Of a DNA stretch of 64,000 nucleotides, positions 36,309 to 44,363 are shown piece after piece (the stretch's first letter is position 1; each line of letters starts with the position of its first letter). A program made the position numbers and the translations under genes. The notes under the pieces are model-generated. The model was not told the origin of the DNA. It did not search any database and saw only the letters and a list, made by a program, of their open reading frames with translations. Source of the stretch: UMGS1387 sp045539625 (GTDB lineage: Bacteria; Bacillota; Clostridia; Oscillospirales; CAG-382); assembly GCA_045539625.1 (NCBI GenBank), contig JAZQFS010000016.1, positions 6,671 through 70,670 on the forward strand. The letters are read 5' to 3'.

Positions 36309-37910
36309 CTAAAAGCAATGAGCCCGACTGCTCCAGATTATGGCAGTCGGGCGGTGCTGTATTCGGGCACAAAAACAGGGTTTAAATCCGAGATTAGGTC
36401 TCGGATTTGCCGCGGCACTTTGCCGCTGGTGGCTCAACATACCGGGCAGTCGAACACCCTGCTGTAATCCGGCGTCAATCTCCATAAGTGTAATTGTTCG
36501 GTTATCACCTGAATAGTTAAATGTTAATACGACCTTATCGTCATACACAAACACAGAATTTATGAAGGTCCTTATCAATCGTTTTTGACATTCTAAATCA
36601 GTGTAATCCATATTGGCAAACTGATGCAGGAAATAAATTATATGCTCTTTTGTAAGCCCTAAGTTTTCCTTTAATTTTGCCGATGCAAGTGCCGCCTTGA
36701 TCTCATTCTTTTGTTCATCAAGCTCGTCCATTCTCTGCTTTGTGGCATCGTTGAAAATGCCTTGCTCTATAGCTCTAACCAAATTGGAAATGGCTTTTTC
36801 TACTTCAGCCAAGCTCTTTTGCAGAGAATCTGTATATGAGGTGTCGGTATTCTGTGCTATGTAATACTGATATGTATTTTCTGCTATAAACTCTAATAGT
36901 TCTTCGTCCTGGACAAGTTTAATCACATATTCAAGCACAAGATTCTCTATCCATATCTGCCGAACCGGCTTTTTGTTACACAGTTTCTTACGTTGATTGT
37001 GACAGTAATAATAGTGATGGCGGTTTCCAGTTCTGCTTGTTCCGCACACCCCTACCATCATAGCACCGCATTTGCCGCAGAAAAGTTTTTCGGTTAGCAG
37101 ATATTCGACTTTAGAGTTCTTATGTGCCGCCGCTTTCTGATTGTATTTCAGCATTTCCTGAACCTTGTAAAAGGTTTCTTTATCTACAATGGGAGGAATG
37201 GCATTTTCCAAACGAACTTCATCTTTGTAAGTATATATGCCGATATATTTCTCGTTCTTCAATATTGTCCGCAGACTATTGTGCGTAAAAGGCTTTCCTT
37301 TTAATGTTCTGCAGCCTTGTTCGTTTAGCTTCTGCACAATTTCAGATATGGTTTTGCCTTTCGCATAAAGGTCAAAAACAAGTTTGACAGTTGGTGCGTT
37401 ATCGGGATCTATAATGAATTTCTTATCAGGACCGGTAAGATACCCTAAAGGTCTGTTGCCACCCGTGCTTTGTGCCTTTGCTGCACTTGCTCTTTGACCT
37501 CTCTTGATGTTTTGCGATAACTGCTCGGAGTAATAAGCCGCCATTCCTTCAATAACAGATTCAAGGATAATACCTTCGGGTGTATCGGGTATCATCTCGG
37601 CAACATAATAGATTTTAATGCCGTTTTTCTTGAGGTGATATTTGTTAAGTGCAATCTCTTCCTTGTTTCGCCCAATACGGTCTGTTTTCCAAACTATAAG
37701 TGCATCAAATTTATGCTTTGCCGCATCTGAAAGCATCAACTGAAACTGTTCTCGGTTATCGTTTCGCCCTGTCTGTGCCCTGTCAGCATACACGTGTATA
37801 ATTGTAAGTCCGTGTTCTGCCGCAAAGCGTTCAGCTTCGGCAACCTGACCTTCTATTGATTGCTCACCTTGTCTATGGCTCGAAAAACGGGCATAAACAA
37901 CAGCGTTCAT
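36309..37910 (-). CDS. Large serine site-specific recombinase
   Basis: This 533-residue recombinase is of the type that integrates and excises ICEs and transposons of Clostridia. The N-terminal resolvase domain has the catalytic Ser in ARFSSHRQGEQS (about residue 10). The recombinase domain (about 160-260) includes GYLTGP and RTLKGKPFTHNSL. A zinc ribbon (CGKCG ... YYYCHNQ, about 295-330) is followed by a coiled-coil region (about 375-425). The last ~45 residues, after ITLMEIDAG, lie in an intergenic repeat and are atypical, as if the 3' end had been replaced at the integration junction. AGGAGGTGA precedes the ATG. It marks one end of the island. Confidence 0.93.
   Translation of the reverse strand: MNAVVYARFSSHRQGEQSIEGQVAEAERFAAEHGLTIIHVYADRAQTGRNDNREQFQLMLSDAAKHKFDALIVWKTDRIGRNKEEIALNKYHLKKNGIKIYYVAEMIPDTPEGIILESVIEGMAAYYSEQLSQNIKRGQRASAAKAQSTGGNRPLGYLTGPDKKFIIDPDNAPTVKLVFDLYAKGKTISEIVQKLNEQGCRTLKGKPFTHNSLRTILKNEKYIGIYTYKDEVRLENAIPPIVDKETFYKVQEMLKYNQKAAAHKNSKVEYLLTEKLFCGKCGAMMVGVCGTSRTGNRHHYYYCHNQRKKLCNKKPVRQIWIENLVLEYVIKLVQDEELLEFIAENTYQYYIAQNTDTSYTDSLQKSLAEVEKAISNLVRAIEQGIFNDATKQRMDELDEQKNEIKAALASAKLKENLGLTKEHIIYFLHQFANMDYTDLECQKRLIRTFINSVFVYDDKVVLTFNYSGDNRTITLMEIDAGLQQGVRLPGMLSHQRQSAAANPRPNLGFKPCFCARIQHRPTAIIWSSRAHCF
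36383..36432 (+). repeat. 50-bp direct repeat, right copy, inside the recombinase 3' end
   Basis: It matches 32915-32964 with one mismatch. The recombinase reading frame runs through it, so the same translated segment appears in the left-copy minus frame. The nearby hairpin CCCGACTGC/GCAGTCGGG (36324-36352) has the related loop GATTATG. Confidence 0.85.
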
Positions 37911-37985
37911 TACTTCACCTCCTATCGTTTTTGAGATAAATATTTTCTATAATACGAACTCGTTCTTATTAATATTGATATCATT

Positions 37986-40856
37986 CTATTTTTCAGAGAA
38001 CAATTTAGAAAATAATTCATCTATTTCTTCATATATCAGCTTATGAAAAACTTCCTTTTCAAAAAATCTAAATATTACAGAACTTCCTCTACTTATAATA
38101 TCTTTTTCGTTTTTTCCTAGTTTTAAAAGATTGTTTTTATAAAAATCATCTAATTCTCTAAATATATGTATTGGCTCTAAGGAAAATTCTATTATTGGTT
38201 TCGTCAGGCAAGATTCTTTATTAGCAATTTCTATATATTCATAACCACTGTTTTTACCATTACGATATACAATTGCTATGGTTTGAGTGTTTTTATACAC
38301 AGAAGACAGTATAGGAATGTACTCATGAGATATTTCATAAACTGCTTTTTTTACTAATTCTACTATCCTTTTTACTTTTTTTAATAGCTGTTCGTCCGAG
38401 TATACCGAATCAACATAATAACATCTTTCGGATGGAGTCATATCTTCCTTAATGTCTAGAAAGTTTTCTACTACTATTTTTTTGCTTATTAACAAGTTAC
38501 ATAACGCTTCTATTAAAGATGCATTTTTCACTTTATTGGTTGTATCACAAACATATGAAATAATACTTTCCACATCATTTTCATATAAACTCAACCTTTT
38601 ATTTCCGATCCTTATATCTTTTAATAAATTTTGCACCTTTTCAACTAATAAGACATCTATTTCGGTGTCGAATACTGTTTTGTTGCTTAAAGCTTCTTTC
38701 ATCTGTGTCTTAATTAAATCTATGGCTATCTCCCTGGAAGAGTCAAACCCATATGAAAGAAGTTCGAGATTATAATATCGTTGATGAATACCTCTGGATG
38801 AAAAAACAGAAGAGAAAATTGGAGAACTAAATCCATCTTTTGAAATAATCATAGGGGCATTACCTGTGGAAATTGTTGCTTCAATTTGGGTGCTTTCATC
38901 ACTACCATTGTATATAACCATTGATATTGAACCATCAACGAAATTTATAGTTCCTTTAATACAAGCTTTGCCGATATCCAGCAATGTATACCCATCGAAT
39001 GAATGTTTTATATTGTAAAAATACTTTTCAACTATATTAGTATAACTTTTTAAAATCTGTTCAAAGTATGCCTCTGCATACTCACTGTTTAAATCTTCTT
39101 CAACAGTAGTAAAGTTCCTTCTTGACTTTGTAGCCTTTATGTATAATTTTAAATTGTAATTCTCAAGATAATCTAAAACGATATTTTGTTTTTTTTGATT
39201 AGATATTATACCGGTTAAATAACAGATTATCTCGTAGTATTTTTCTTTGTTTATTACTTTATCCAACCACCCACATATATCCTCGGGATTCATTTTGGAA
39301 ACATACAGGGCTACAAAAAATTCCTGTATGGCTTTATGGAAAAATTTAATTCCTTGAGCCCCTTTGCATATTATGCCTGTTTCCCATATTATCTCGTATA
39401 TTTTTTCTGCTTTGCCAGATTCACAGAATTCGCTTAATGTTTCGAAAAATAAATCTGTACTATCTTCTTCATCATAAGTGAGTACTGCATATTTTGAAAG
39501 AGTTTGTTTAATTATGCTTTCTTCGTATAATGAACAAGACATGTTTTTAATTTTCTCATCTATATACATTTCGAATAACGACGAATGATTTGATGGGATT
39601 TTATACGTGCTGCTTTTTAAGACAAGCGATATGAACAACTTAAAAAACAGTGGCGTTCTTATTAATTCCAACAATCTGGTTGGTATATGATGAATGTTAA
39701 ATGGTATCATATCATTTGAGTACAGTTTAAGCAACTCTTGTAGCTTTTCATCTGACAATTTTTCAAGTGTATACTTGGTAAAATCGATACATAAGTCGTC
39801 CTTGTAATTCTGTTCTCTTGATGTAACCACAATAATATTTGAGGTATATCGTCTTAACTGATGCAATTCATATAGCAATTCATCATAATTGTGTTTTACC
39901 TCATCTAAAGCATCAAAAAGTATTATGAATCCGCCCTCATTGATTCTCTTTTCTACATATTCCTTTGTTGCAAATGGGAGGATAACACCTAGTTCTTTAA
40001 GAACACCTTCAACTATTGACTTATATACTTTCCCAAAATATCTCCCCTCTAAAACAACGGGAATTTTATCGTCTGACTCGTTATATTTTAGCAAATAATC
40101 TCTTAACATCATATAAATCAGATGTGTTTTTCCACCGCCGGGTTCAGAAACAATGATTTTGCTAGTATTATCTATAATATCCGTATAGTTTTGAACTTCA
40201 GTATCTATTCGAAGATTTGGAGAGTATAAAGTTTTTTCAAGAGTTCTATCTACGCTTACATACAATTCTTCTGTGCATTTTGTACGCATTACATTTTTGT
40301 AAGGTTCGTATATGCCTACCTTGTTCCATGTATCTTTATATTCCGAAGAGTTTTTGATTTTTAATATGTTTTGGTAGTTTAATCTATTAATTTCATCCCA
40401 CTTCGCAGGAATTTCACTAACCAAACATGAAAAAACACATGTGTCAGAATAGTTTGCATTAACTATATACCCCTCAATATTAACCCCATTAGATATCATA
40501 TATGCAACAGATTTTGTCCATGCTGAATAAAATACAGGTTGACCTTTAACTAATAATTTTTGCGTTGGTTTCTTCGCTTCAAAAACAAGCAAAATATGAT
40601 TATATACCCATTCCAAATTACTTGGTTTATTTTCCCTATTTTCTGCAAATTCGTTTGATGTGAATTGTAAGAAATCCGCGGCTTTCGCAGTTAATGGTTT
40701 CCCACCCTCGTAACCATATACAGGAAATTCTTCTGCTCGTAGTTCTATAGGATAACACAGTAATTCAAGTAAGGGCACTATTAGTTTACTTCTTACTTCT
40801 GCCTCGGATTGTATATTCTGTTTTAAAAAACATTCTATTAGTTCAGATACATTCAT
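37986..40856 (-). CDS. HsdR-N-like nuclease fused to NACHT-type NTPase, candidate anti-phage protein
   Basis: This 956-residue cytoplasmic protein begins with a type I restriction HsdR-N-like PDDEXK domain (about 10-150; EAEVRSKLIVPLLELL, Asp61 in AADFLQ, Glu93-x-Lys95 in VFEAKKP). The STAND/NACHT ATPase follows: Walker A SEPGGGKTHL (237-246), Walker B GFIILFDALDE (309-319) with the NACHT-style FDxLDE, and sensor IIVVTSREQ (about 345). The rest is a long C-terminal sensor region (about 450-956) with no visible repeats. By analogy with bacterial NACHT and Avs proteins, sensing a phage product would trigger the nuclease. It is encoded 8 bp after fic in an AT-rich island. Confidence 0.75.
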   Translation of the reverse strand: MNVSELIECFLKQNIQSEAEVRSKLIVPLLELLCYPIELRAEEFPVYGYEGGKPLTAKAADFLQFTSNEFAENRENKPSNLEWVYNHILLVFEAKKPTQKLLVKGQPVFYSAWTKSVAYMISNGVNIEGYIVNANYSDTCVFSCLVSEIPAKWDEINRLNYQNILKIKNSSEYKDTWNKVGIYEPYKNVMRTKCTEELYVSVDRTLEKTLYSPNLRIDTEVQNYTDIIDNTSKIIVSEPGGGKTHLIYMMLRDYLLKYNESDDKIPVVLEGRYFGKVYKSIVEGVLKELGVILPFATKEYVEKRINEGGFIILFDALDEVKHNYDELLYELHQLRRYTSNIIVVTSREQNYKDDLCIDFTKYTLEKLSDEKLQELLKLYSNDMIPFNIHHIPTRLLELIRTPLFFKLFISLVLKSSTYKIPSNHSSLFEMYIDEKIKNMSCSLYEESIIKQTLSKYAVLTYDEEDSTDLFFETLSEFCESGKAEKIYEIIWETGIICKGAQGIKFFHKAIQEFFVALYVSKMNPEDICGWLDKVINKEKYYEIICYLTGIISNQKKQNIVLDYLENYNLKLYIKATKSRRNFTTVEEDLNSEYAEAYFEQILKSYTNIVEKYFYNIKHSFDGYTLLDIGKACIKGTINFVDGSISMVIYNGSDESTQIEATISTGNAPMIISKDGFSSPIFSSVFSSRGIHQRYYNLELLSYGFDSSREIAIDLIKTQMKEALSNKTVFDTEIDVLLVEKVQNLLKDIRIGNKRLSLYENDVESIISYVCDTTNKVKNASLIEALCNLLISKKIVVENFLDIKEDMTPSERCYYVDSVYSDEQLLKKVKRIVELVKKAVYEISHEYIPILSSVYKNTQTIAIVYRNGKNSGYEYIEIANKESCLTKPIIEFSLEPIHIFRELDDFYKNNLLKLGKNEKDIISRGSSVIFRFFEKEVFHKLIYEEIDELFSKLFSEK

Positions 40857-40864
40857 TTATATAA

Positions 40865-41488
40865 TTACTCCTTGAATCTGTCTTTGCTATTACTATCACA
40901 TGTCTTTTTCAACACAGCCACCAAAACCTTATGATCATACACTGACTGTATTGAAGCTGACAATAATTCTTCTTTATCAACATTGCCCCAATTTACATCA
41001 TACCCCATTCGTTTTGCCATAAGACGAATAAATTCACGAATGGGACGTCCGTTACCTTCTCTGAATGGATGAATTATGTTGAGTTCCGCCATAACATATG
41101 CAAGATTATCAAAAACCTTTTCTTCATTTGATTCTCTTAACATATTCTTTTCTTTTATCTTTGCAAACACTTTATCAAGCTCTCTGTCAATCAAGTTCGG
41201 AGGATAGAACATTGTATCAGCTTTACTGATTTGTTCTCGTCTGAGTTTTCCCGCAAACGAGTAAATATCTTCAAATATAAACTTGTGTATATTCATAAGA
41301 TGGGCTTTTGTAAAATTACCCTTGATGGGATTTTTCAAAAGCTCCATTTGTTTAATTAAGGTTATTTCTTCCTCAGCCGTTTTTAAAATACTGTTATCTG
41401 TTATGTTCAGCTTGTTTTTCAACACATTGCTGTTTGGATAACAATAAATAGATTGTGTAGTGGTATATACTTCGTATTTTGAAAACAT
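40865..41488 (-). CDS. fic: Fic family AMP-transferase (toxin)
   Basis: This 207-residue protein carries the complete Fic motif HPFREGNGRPIREF (residues 140-153), with catalytic His140, the phosphate-binding Glu/Asn/Gly loop and Arg. FAGKLRREQISK (about 78-89) with the flap region completes the fold. Fic enzymes AMPylate target proteins such as gyrase. No inhibitory (S/T)xxxE(G/N) helix is seen inside this protein, so it would be class I, with a separate antitoxin, and the gene upstream supplies that motif. Stop and start are 2 bp apart. The nuclease-NACHT gene follows 8 bp downstream in the same transcript. Confidence 0.92.
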   Translation of the reverse strand: MFSKYEVYTTTQSIYCYPNSNVLKNKLNITDNSILKTAEEEITLIKQMELLKNPIKGNFTKAHLMNIHKFIFEDIYSFAGKLRREQISKADTMFYPPNLIDRELDKVFAKIKEKNMLRESNEEKVFDNLAYVMAELNIIHPFREGNGRPIREFIRLMAKRMGYDVNWGNVDKEELLSASIQSVYDHKVLVAVLKKTCDSNSKDRFKE

Positions 41489-41490
41489 AA

Positions 41491-41862
41491 TTATACCCTC
41501 TGCATATATTTTCGTTTAAGCTCTTCAATCATTTGGGTATAGCTAATTTTACCGCTGTCAATTCTTTTCAGGTTTTCTATCCCGCTTTTACTTACTTTCA
41601 TACCTTCTACCGCAAAAGTACCTTTAAGGTTTTTCAAATTACTTTCAAAATTGTTGGATTCCATAACAGTTTTATTTCTCCAATCTGTATATTTACCGGA
41701 CTTGATTCTGGCATCAGCAGGCTTTTGTGCATTTTTAGGCAAAAGCCATGCACCGGCAATTTTTGTTGCACCTTCAATTCTGCCTTCGTTGCATAATACG
41801 GTAATTCTTCTGATAGAAATACCCCACATCAAGCTTGCTTCTTTTATTGTTAGTATATCCAC
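41491..41862 (-). CDS. HTH protein fused to VbhA-like Fic antitoxin domain
   Basis: This 123-residue protein has an N-terminal winged-helix/MerR-type DNA-binding segment (DILTIKEASLMWGISIRRIT, then AWLLPKNAQ) and a C-terminal segment GTFAVEGMKVSKSGIENL. TFAVEG fits the Fic-inhibitory signature (S/T)xxxE(G/N), and the following helices GKISYTQMIEELKRKY look like VbhA-type antitoxins. Inferred role: it blocks Fic and represses the operon. I chose GTG 41862, six bases after AGAGGTG. An upstream ATG would lie over the promoter. A palindrome overlaps the promoter. Confidence 0.78.
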   Translation of the reverse strand: MDILTIKEASLMWGISIRRITVLCNEGRIEGATKIAGAWLLPKNAQKPADARIKSGKYTDWRNKTVMESNNFESNLKNLKGTFAVEGMKVSKSGIENLKRIDSGKISYTQMIEELKRKYMQRV

Positions 41863-41884
41863 AATGGCACCTCTTTTTGCTAAT

Positions 41885-41935
41885 ATTATATACCACATTT
41901 GGAACAATGTCAATGTTTATAATTTTCCAAAGTGT
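41885..41935 (-). promoter_or_regulatory. Promoter and likely operator of the Fic operon
   Basis: On the minus strand, TTGACA (41908-41913), a 17-bp spacer and TATAAT (41885-41890) match consensus fully. The imperfect inverted repeat CCACATTTGGAA (41893-41904) / TTCCAAAGTG (41925-41934) brackets the -35 box and is a likely site for the HTH antitoxin. Confidence 0.75.
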
Positions 41936-41955
41936 AAAAATTAGTGCAAGTTACA

Positions 41956-42579
41956 TTATTCCTTAACTGTATCTAAATTCAGTGCAAGTCTTGCAGTATT
42001 TCTGTCTTTAAGACTTGCCTTATCATATGCTCTTGCAACCTCATACGCATTTGCAGAAAGCTCACTTGGCATATATGCTTTGCCGCCTGCCCACACTTCG
42101 AGCGGTACATTCAGCGTTTCTGATAACTGCATTGCAATAGGAAGAGGTGCGTCCTTCATCCTTCGGGTTATAATAGAACGTACTTGTCTGTCGGTAAGCC
42201 CGGTAACTCTTACAATATCGGAAATATATAACCCCATTTTCATTGTTACCTCAATGAAAATCTTGTAAAAAGGAAGACCTTCAAGCTCGTTGCATAACTC
42301 TTCGTACACTGCTTCCGATTCGGTATCACCCAAAAGGTAATCAACTGAAACCTTTAATTTTTCGGCATACTTGCTTACCTGTTCAATTTTGGGTGAACGC
42401 TGTCCAAGCTCGTAACGGCTGAGTATCTGTTTTGAAGTACCAAGCATTTTAGCAAATTCATCTTGCGAGAGCCCTTTTTCTTTACGAAGTTCTCGTAGTC
42501 TTTCTCCAAACGAAGTAAAATGCAAATCCACATCGGGCAGGCTGTCTATAACAGCCTGTTCTTTTTTGCTGTCATTCAT
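41956..42579 (-). CDS. XRE family transcriptional regulator
   Basis: This 207-residue protein has a Cro/CI-type helix-turn-helix at about residues 23-75: FGERLRELRKEKGLSQDEFA, then GTSKQILSRYELGQRSP. Its C-terminal half is a second helical domain with a predicted HTH-like stretch (TGLTDRQVRSIITRR), perhaps for dimerisation or effector sensing. AAAGGAG fixes the ATG at 42579, ten bases away. It faces small plus-strand island genes across a promoter region rich in TTGTCAACCG-type palindromes, so it probably represses both its own gene and the divergent operon, as in many integrative elements. Confidence 0.88.
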   Translation of the reverse strand: MNDSKKEQAVIDSLPDVDLHFTSFGERLRELRKEKGLSQDEFAKMLGTSKQILSRYELGQRSPKIEQVSKYAEKLKVSVDYLLGDTESEAVYEELCNELEGLPFYKIFIEVTMKMGLYISDIVRVTGLTDRQVRSIITRRMKDAPLPIAMQLSETLNVPLEVWAGGKAYMPSELSANAYEVARAYDKASLKDRNTARLALNLDTVKE

Positions 42580-42626
42580 ATCACTCAAACTCCTTTGTTT
42601 GTAATTCTGCACATATCTACATACAT

Positions 42627-42655
42627 ATTATAACTCATTAAATCCACATTGTCAA
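42627..42655 (-). promoter_or_regulatory. Consensus promoter of the XRE regulator gene
   Basis: On the minus strand, TTGACA (42650-42655), a 17-bp spacer and TATAAT (42627-42632) match consensus fully. Confidence 0.85.
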
Positions 42656-42679
42656 TATCTTTTGTAAAATTATATGAAT

Positions 42680-42737
42680 TTGTCGACAAACGGTTGACAA
42701 ACGGCGAAATATACTGTAAAATAGCATTGTCAACCGT
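42680..42737 (+). promoter_or_regulatory. Divergent promoter with operator palindromes
   Basis: The plus-strand promoter is TTGACA (42694-42699), a 17-bp spacer and TAAAAT (42717-42722). The perfect palindrome TTTGTCGACAAA (42680-42691) abuts it. CGGTTGACAA (42691-42700) and TTGTCAACCG (42728-42737) form an inverted pair across the promoter. These are likely binding sites of the XRE regulator. Confidence 0.75.
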
Positions 42738-42818
42738 ACGGTGACACAATGCAGACGATTCAAGGAGGTGTCTAAAAATGATATTAATATTCGGATAAAC
42801 CCGAAAGAAATTCCAAGC

Positions 42819-42941
42819 ATGGAGAAAAAATTACTGTGTGCTACTTTTCTTGATGCAGTTATACGGTTTTACCAAAATCCCAATAACGAGCTTGCATTCA
42901 GAAAATGGTATGCGGAGAAAGGAGGAAAAGTCAATGGATGA
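42819..42941 (+). CDS. Small hypothetical protein of the island, 40 residues
   Basis: The peptide is largely helical and contains FLDAVIRFYQNPNNELAF. Similar short proteins occur near the regulator end of clostridial integrative elements. Its function is not known. The ATG at 42819 lacks a good ribosome site. An AAGGAGG lies 40 bases upstream, and its nearest ATG at 42778 gives only a 6-residue frame. The stop overlaps the start of the next gene by 8 bases (ATGGATGA arrangement), which argues that the frame is real and coupled. Confidence 0.5.
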   Translation: MEKKLLCATFLDAVIRFYQNPNNELAFRKWYAEKGGKVNG

Positions 42942-43164
42942 AAGAATGGAAAAAATGCTGCGAGAGAAATACCCCCATCACATACCCCTTAAAGTTGCAT
43001 CAAAGTTTCTTGCAGTATCGCCCCGACAGTTATCAAAGCTAATTGCAGACGAACGAAAGCCCTTTTGTGAAATAGGTGCTAATATCGGGACAAAACAGAA
43101 GTATGCCAGAATCTATACAGGCAGAATGATTAAGTATCTCAAAGGCGAATTGCCCTATGACTAA
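42934..43164 (+). CDS. Small helix-turn-helix protein (excisionase-like)
   Basis: This 76-residue protein has a clear helix-turn-helix pattern in VASKFLAVSPRQLSKLIAD followed by a basic wing (TKQKYARIYTGRMIKYLKG). Its size and arrangement match excisionase or small DNA-binding proteins of integrative elements. AAAGGAGG lies nine bases before the ATG at 42934. Its position, divergent from the XRE gene and controlled by the palindrome-rich promoter, fits a role in regulating mobility. No catalytic motif is seen. The family was not named with certainty. Confidence 0.7.
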   Translation: MDERMEKMLREKYPHHIPLKVASKFLAVSPRQLSKLIADERKPFCEIGANIGTKQKYARIYTGRMIKYLKGELPYD

Positions 43165-43187
43165 TTAGGTAGTTTTCATTCTTGTAT

Positions 43188-43277
43188 AGGAGGTGGTTGT
43201 CTTCCGTGGAAGCAAACAGAAATAATTGTCAGGTGATATGAAGGTATTGGAGCTTTTCGTATCACCTGACTTTTTAT
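43188..43277 (+). promoter_or_regulatory. Possible leader peptide and transcription attenuator
   Basis: TAGGAGGTGG is followed by TTG and GTG starts of a 10-14-codon frame ending TGA at about 43240. That frame runs into the hairpin GTCAGGTGATA (43228-43238) / TATCACCTGAC (43260-43270) with TTTTTAT. Translation of the leader would overlap the 5' arm. Confidence 0.5.
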
Positions 43278-43289
43278 ATGGAGGTATTT

Positions 43290-44363
43290 ATGAAATTACA
43301 CAACAACCAGTTATATCTTATACGCCACCTTATTCGTTTTAATTATCTTGATTATGAAAGCTGTCTTGATGTGCTCGACAGAGAAAACACAGGGGACAAA
43401 ATTAAAATGTCCTATGCATTCAGGCCACTTACAAAGAATAAGTACATATCTAAAAATAAAGACGGTATAGTAACAGTACTGAAAAAAGGAAAAGCTTTAT
43501 TTCCAAATACAAAACCGTTGATTTCTTCGGGTGGTGAAAAAGAGCGTGTTATTCAGGTGTCAAAAACGGCGGCACTTTTGGAGAAAAATGGATGTGTCAT
43601 AACGGATAGAGTACCTGACAGTCAAAAGCCACATTTCATTCCCTCTGCATGTTGGCGTAATATTGCTCACGGAATACTTTCAACAACCCGTTTTGTTGGT
43701 ATGCTTTTGGCATACGGTAAAAAGTACGCGGTTTACGACATAGGAGACGGCAGTGTTGAATGGCAGGTTCGTGCGGAAAGTTCTCTTTTCTATACAAGAT
43801 ACGGCTCTTACGAAACAAAGGCAAACGGAATGATTCTTATTTGTGATGACGATAAGAAAGATGCCATTGCAACAAACATTATCCGCCAGACTATGTGGCA
43901 CAGAAAAAGTCTTATGAGTGAAAATTATACCGAGCGTGAAAGACCTGTCCGCTTTTCAAGGTCACCGATAAAGCTCAGAACACAGTATGAGCGTGTTTAT
44001 CTTACAACAACGAAAACACTTAGAAAATCGTTGTTTCGGATATATAACGAGGATAATACCATAAGGAAATGTCTCAAGAACGGAACTCTAACATACGATC
44101 CCAAGATAGGAGATTTTGAAATATGGCCCGAAAGGTTTTATATAAATCCCGCATTTGACCTCTTGAAGCTTGTGTACTTCTTCTCTGCCGTCAAGCTTGA
44201 TATTTACGATGAAAATGAAACCGGATGTAAATCGGGTATCACATATTCTATAGCGATGCACAAAGAGGACAAGCCGATACTTGATATGTACGAAGATGTA
44301 AAAAACTCAAGGAGGATAAAAGTATATGAAATTAGATCTGATGAAAACTCTCAAAAGAATTGA
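43290..44363 (+). CDS. Island protein with N-terminal winged helix (DUF5697/replication-relaxation-like)
   Basis: The 357-residue protein opens with a winged-helix-like segment (NNQLYLIRHLIRFNYLDYESCLDVL, then PLTKNKYISKNKDG as the wing). This is followed by a region of alternating strands and helices (VGMLLAYGKKYAVYDIG, NGMILICDDDKKDAI) reminiscent of replication-relaxation or DUF5697 proteins of integrative elements. I could not name the family with confidence. TGGAGG fixes the ATG at 43290, seven bases away. The 3' end overlaps the next gene by 38 bases, so they are translated together. An attenuator-like hairpin precedes it. Confidence 0.6.
   Translation: MKLHNNQLYLIRHLIRFNYLDYESCLDVLDRENTGDKIKMSYAFRPLTKNKYISKNKDGIVTVLKKGKALFPNTKPLISSGGEKERVIQVSKTAALLEKNGCVITDRVPDSQKPHFIPSACWRNIAHGILSTTRFVGMLLAYGKKYAVYDIGDGSVEWQVRAESSLFYTRYGSYETKANGMILICDDDKKDAIATNIIRQTMWHRKSLMSENYTERERPVRFSRSPIKLRTQYERVYLTTTKTLRKSLFRIYNEDNTIRKCLKNGTLTYDPKIGDFEIWPERFYINPAFDLLKLVYFFSAVKLDIYDENETGCKSGITYSIAMHKEDKPILDMYEDVKNSRRIKVYEIRSDENSQKN

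Noticed and set aside
42778..42798. ATG directly after AAGGAGG at 42769 as a gene start
   Set aside because: The frame ends after six codons. It may be a mini-leader but cannot be supported as a gene.
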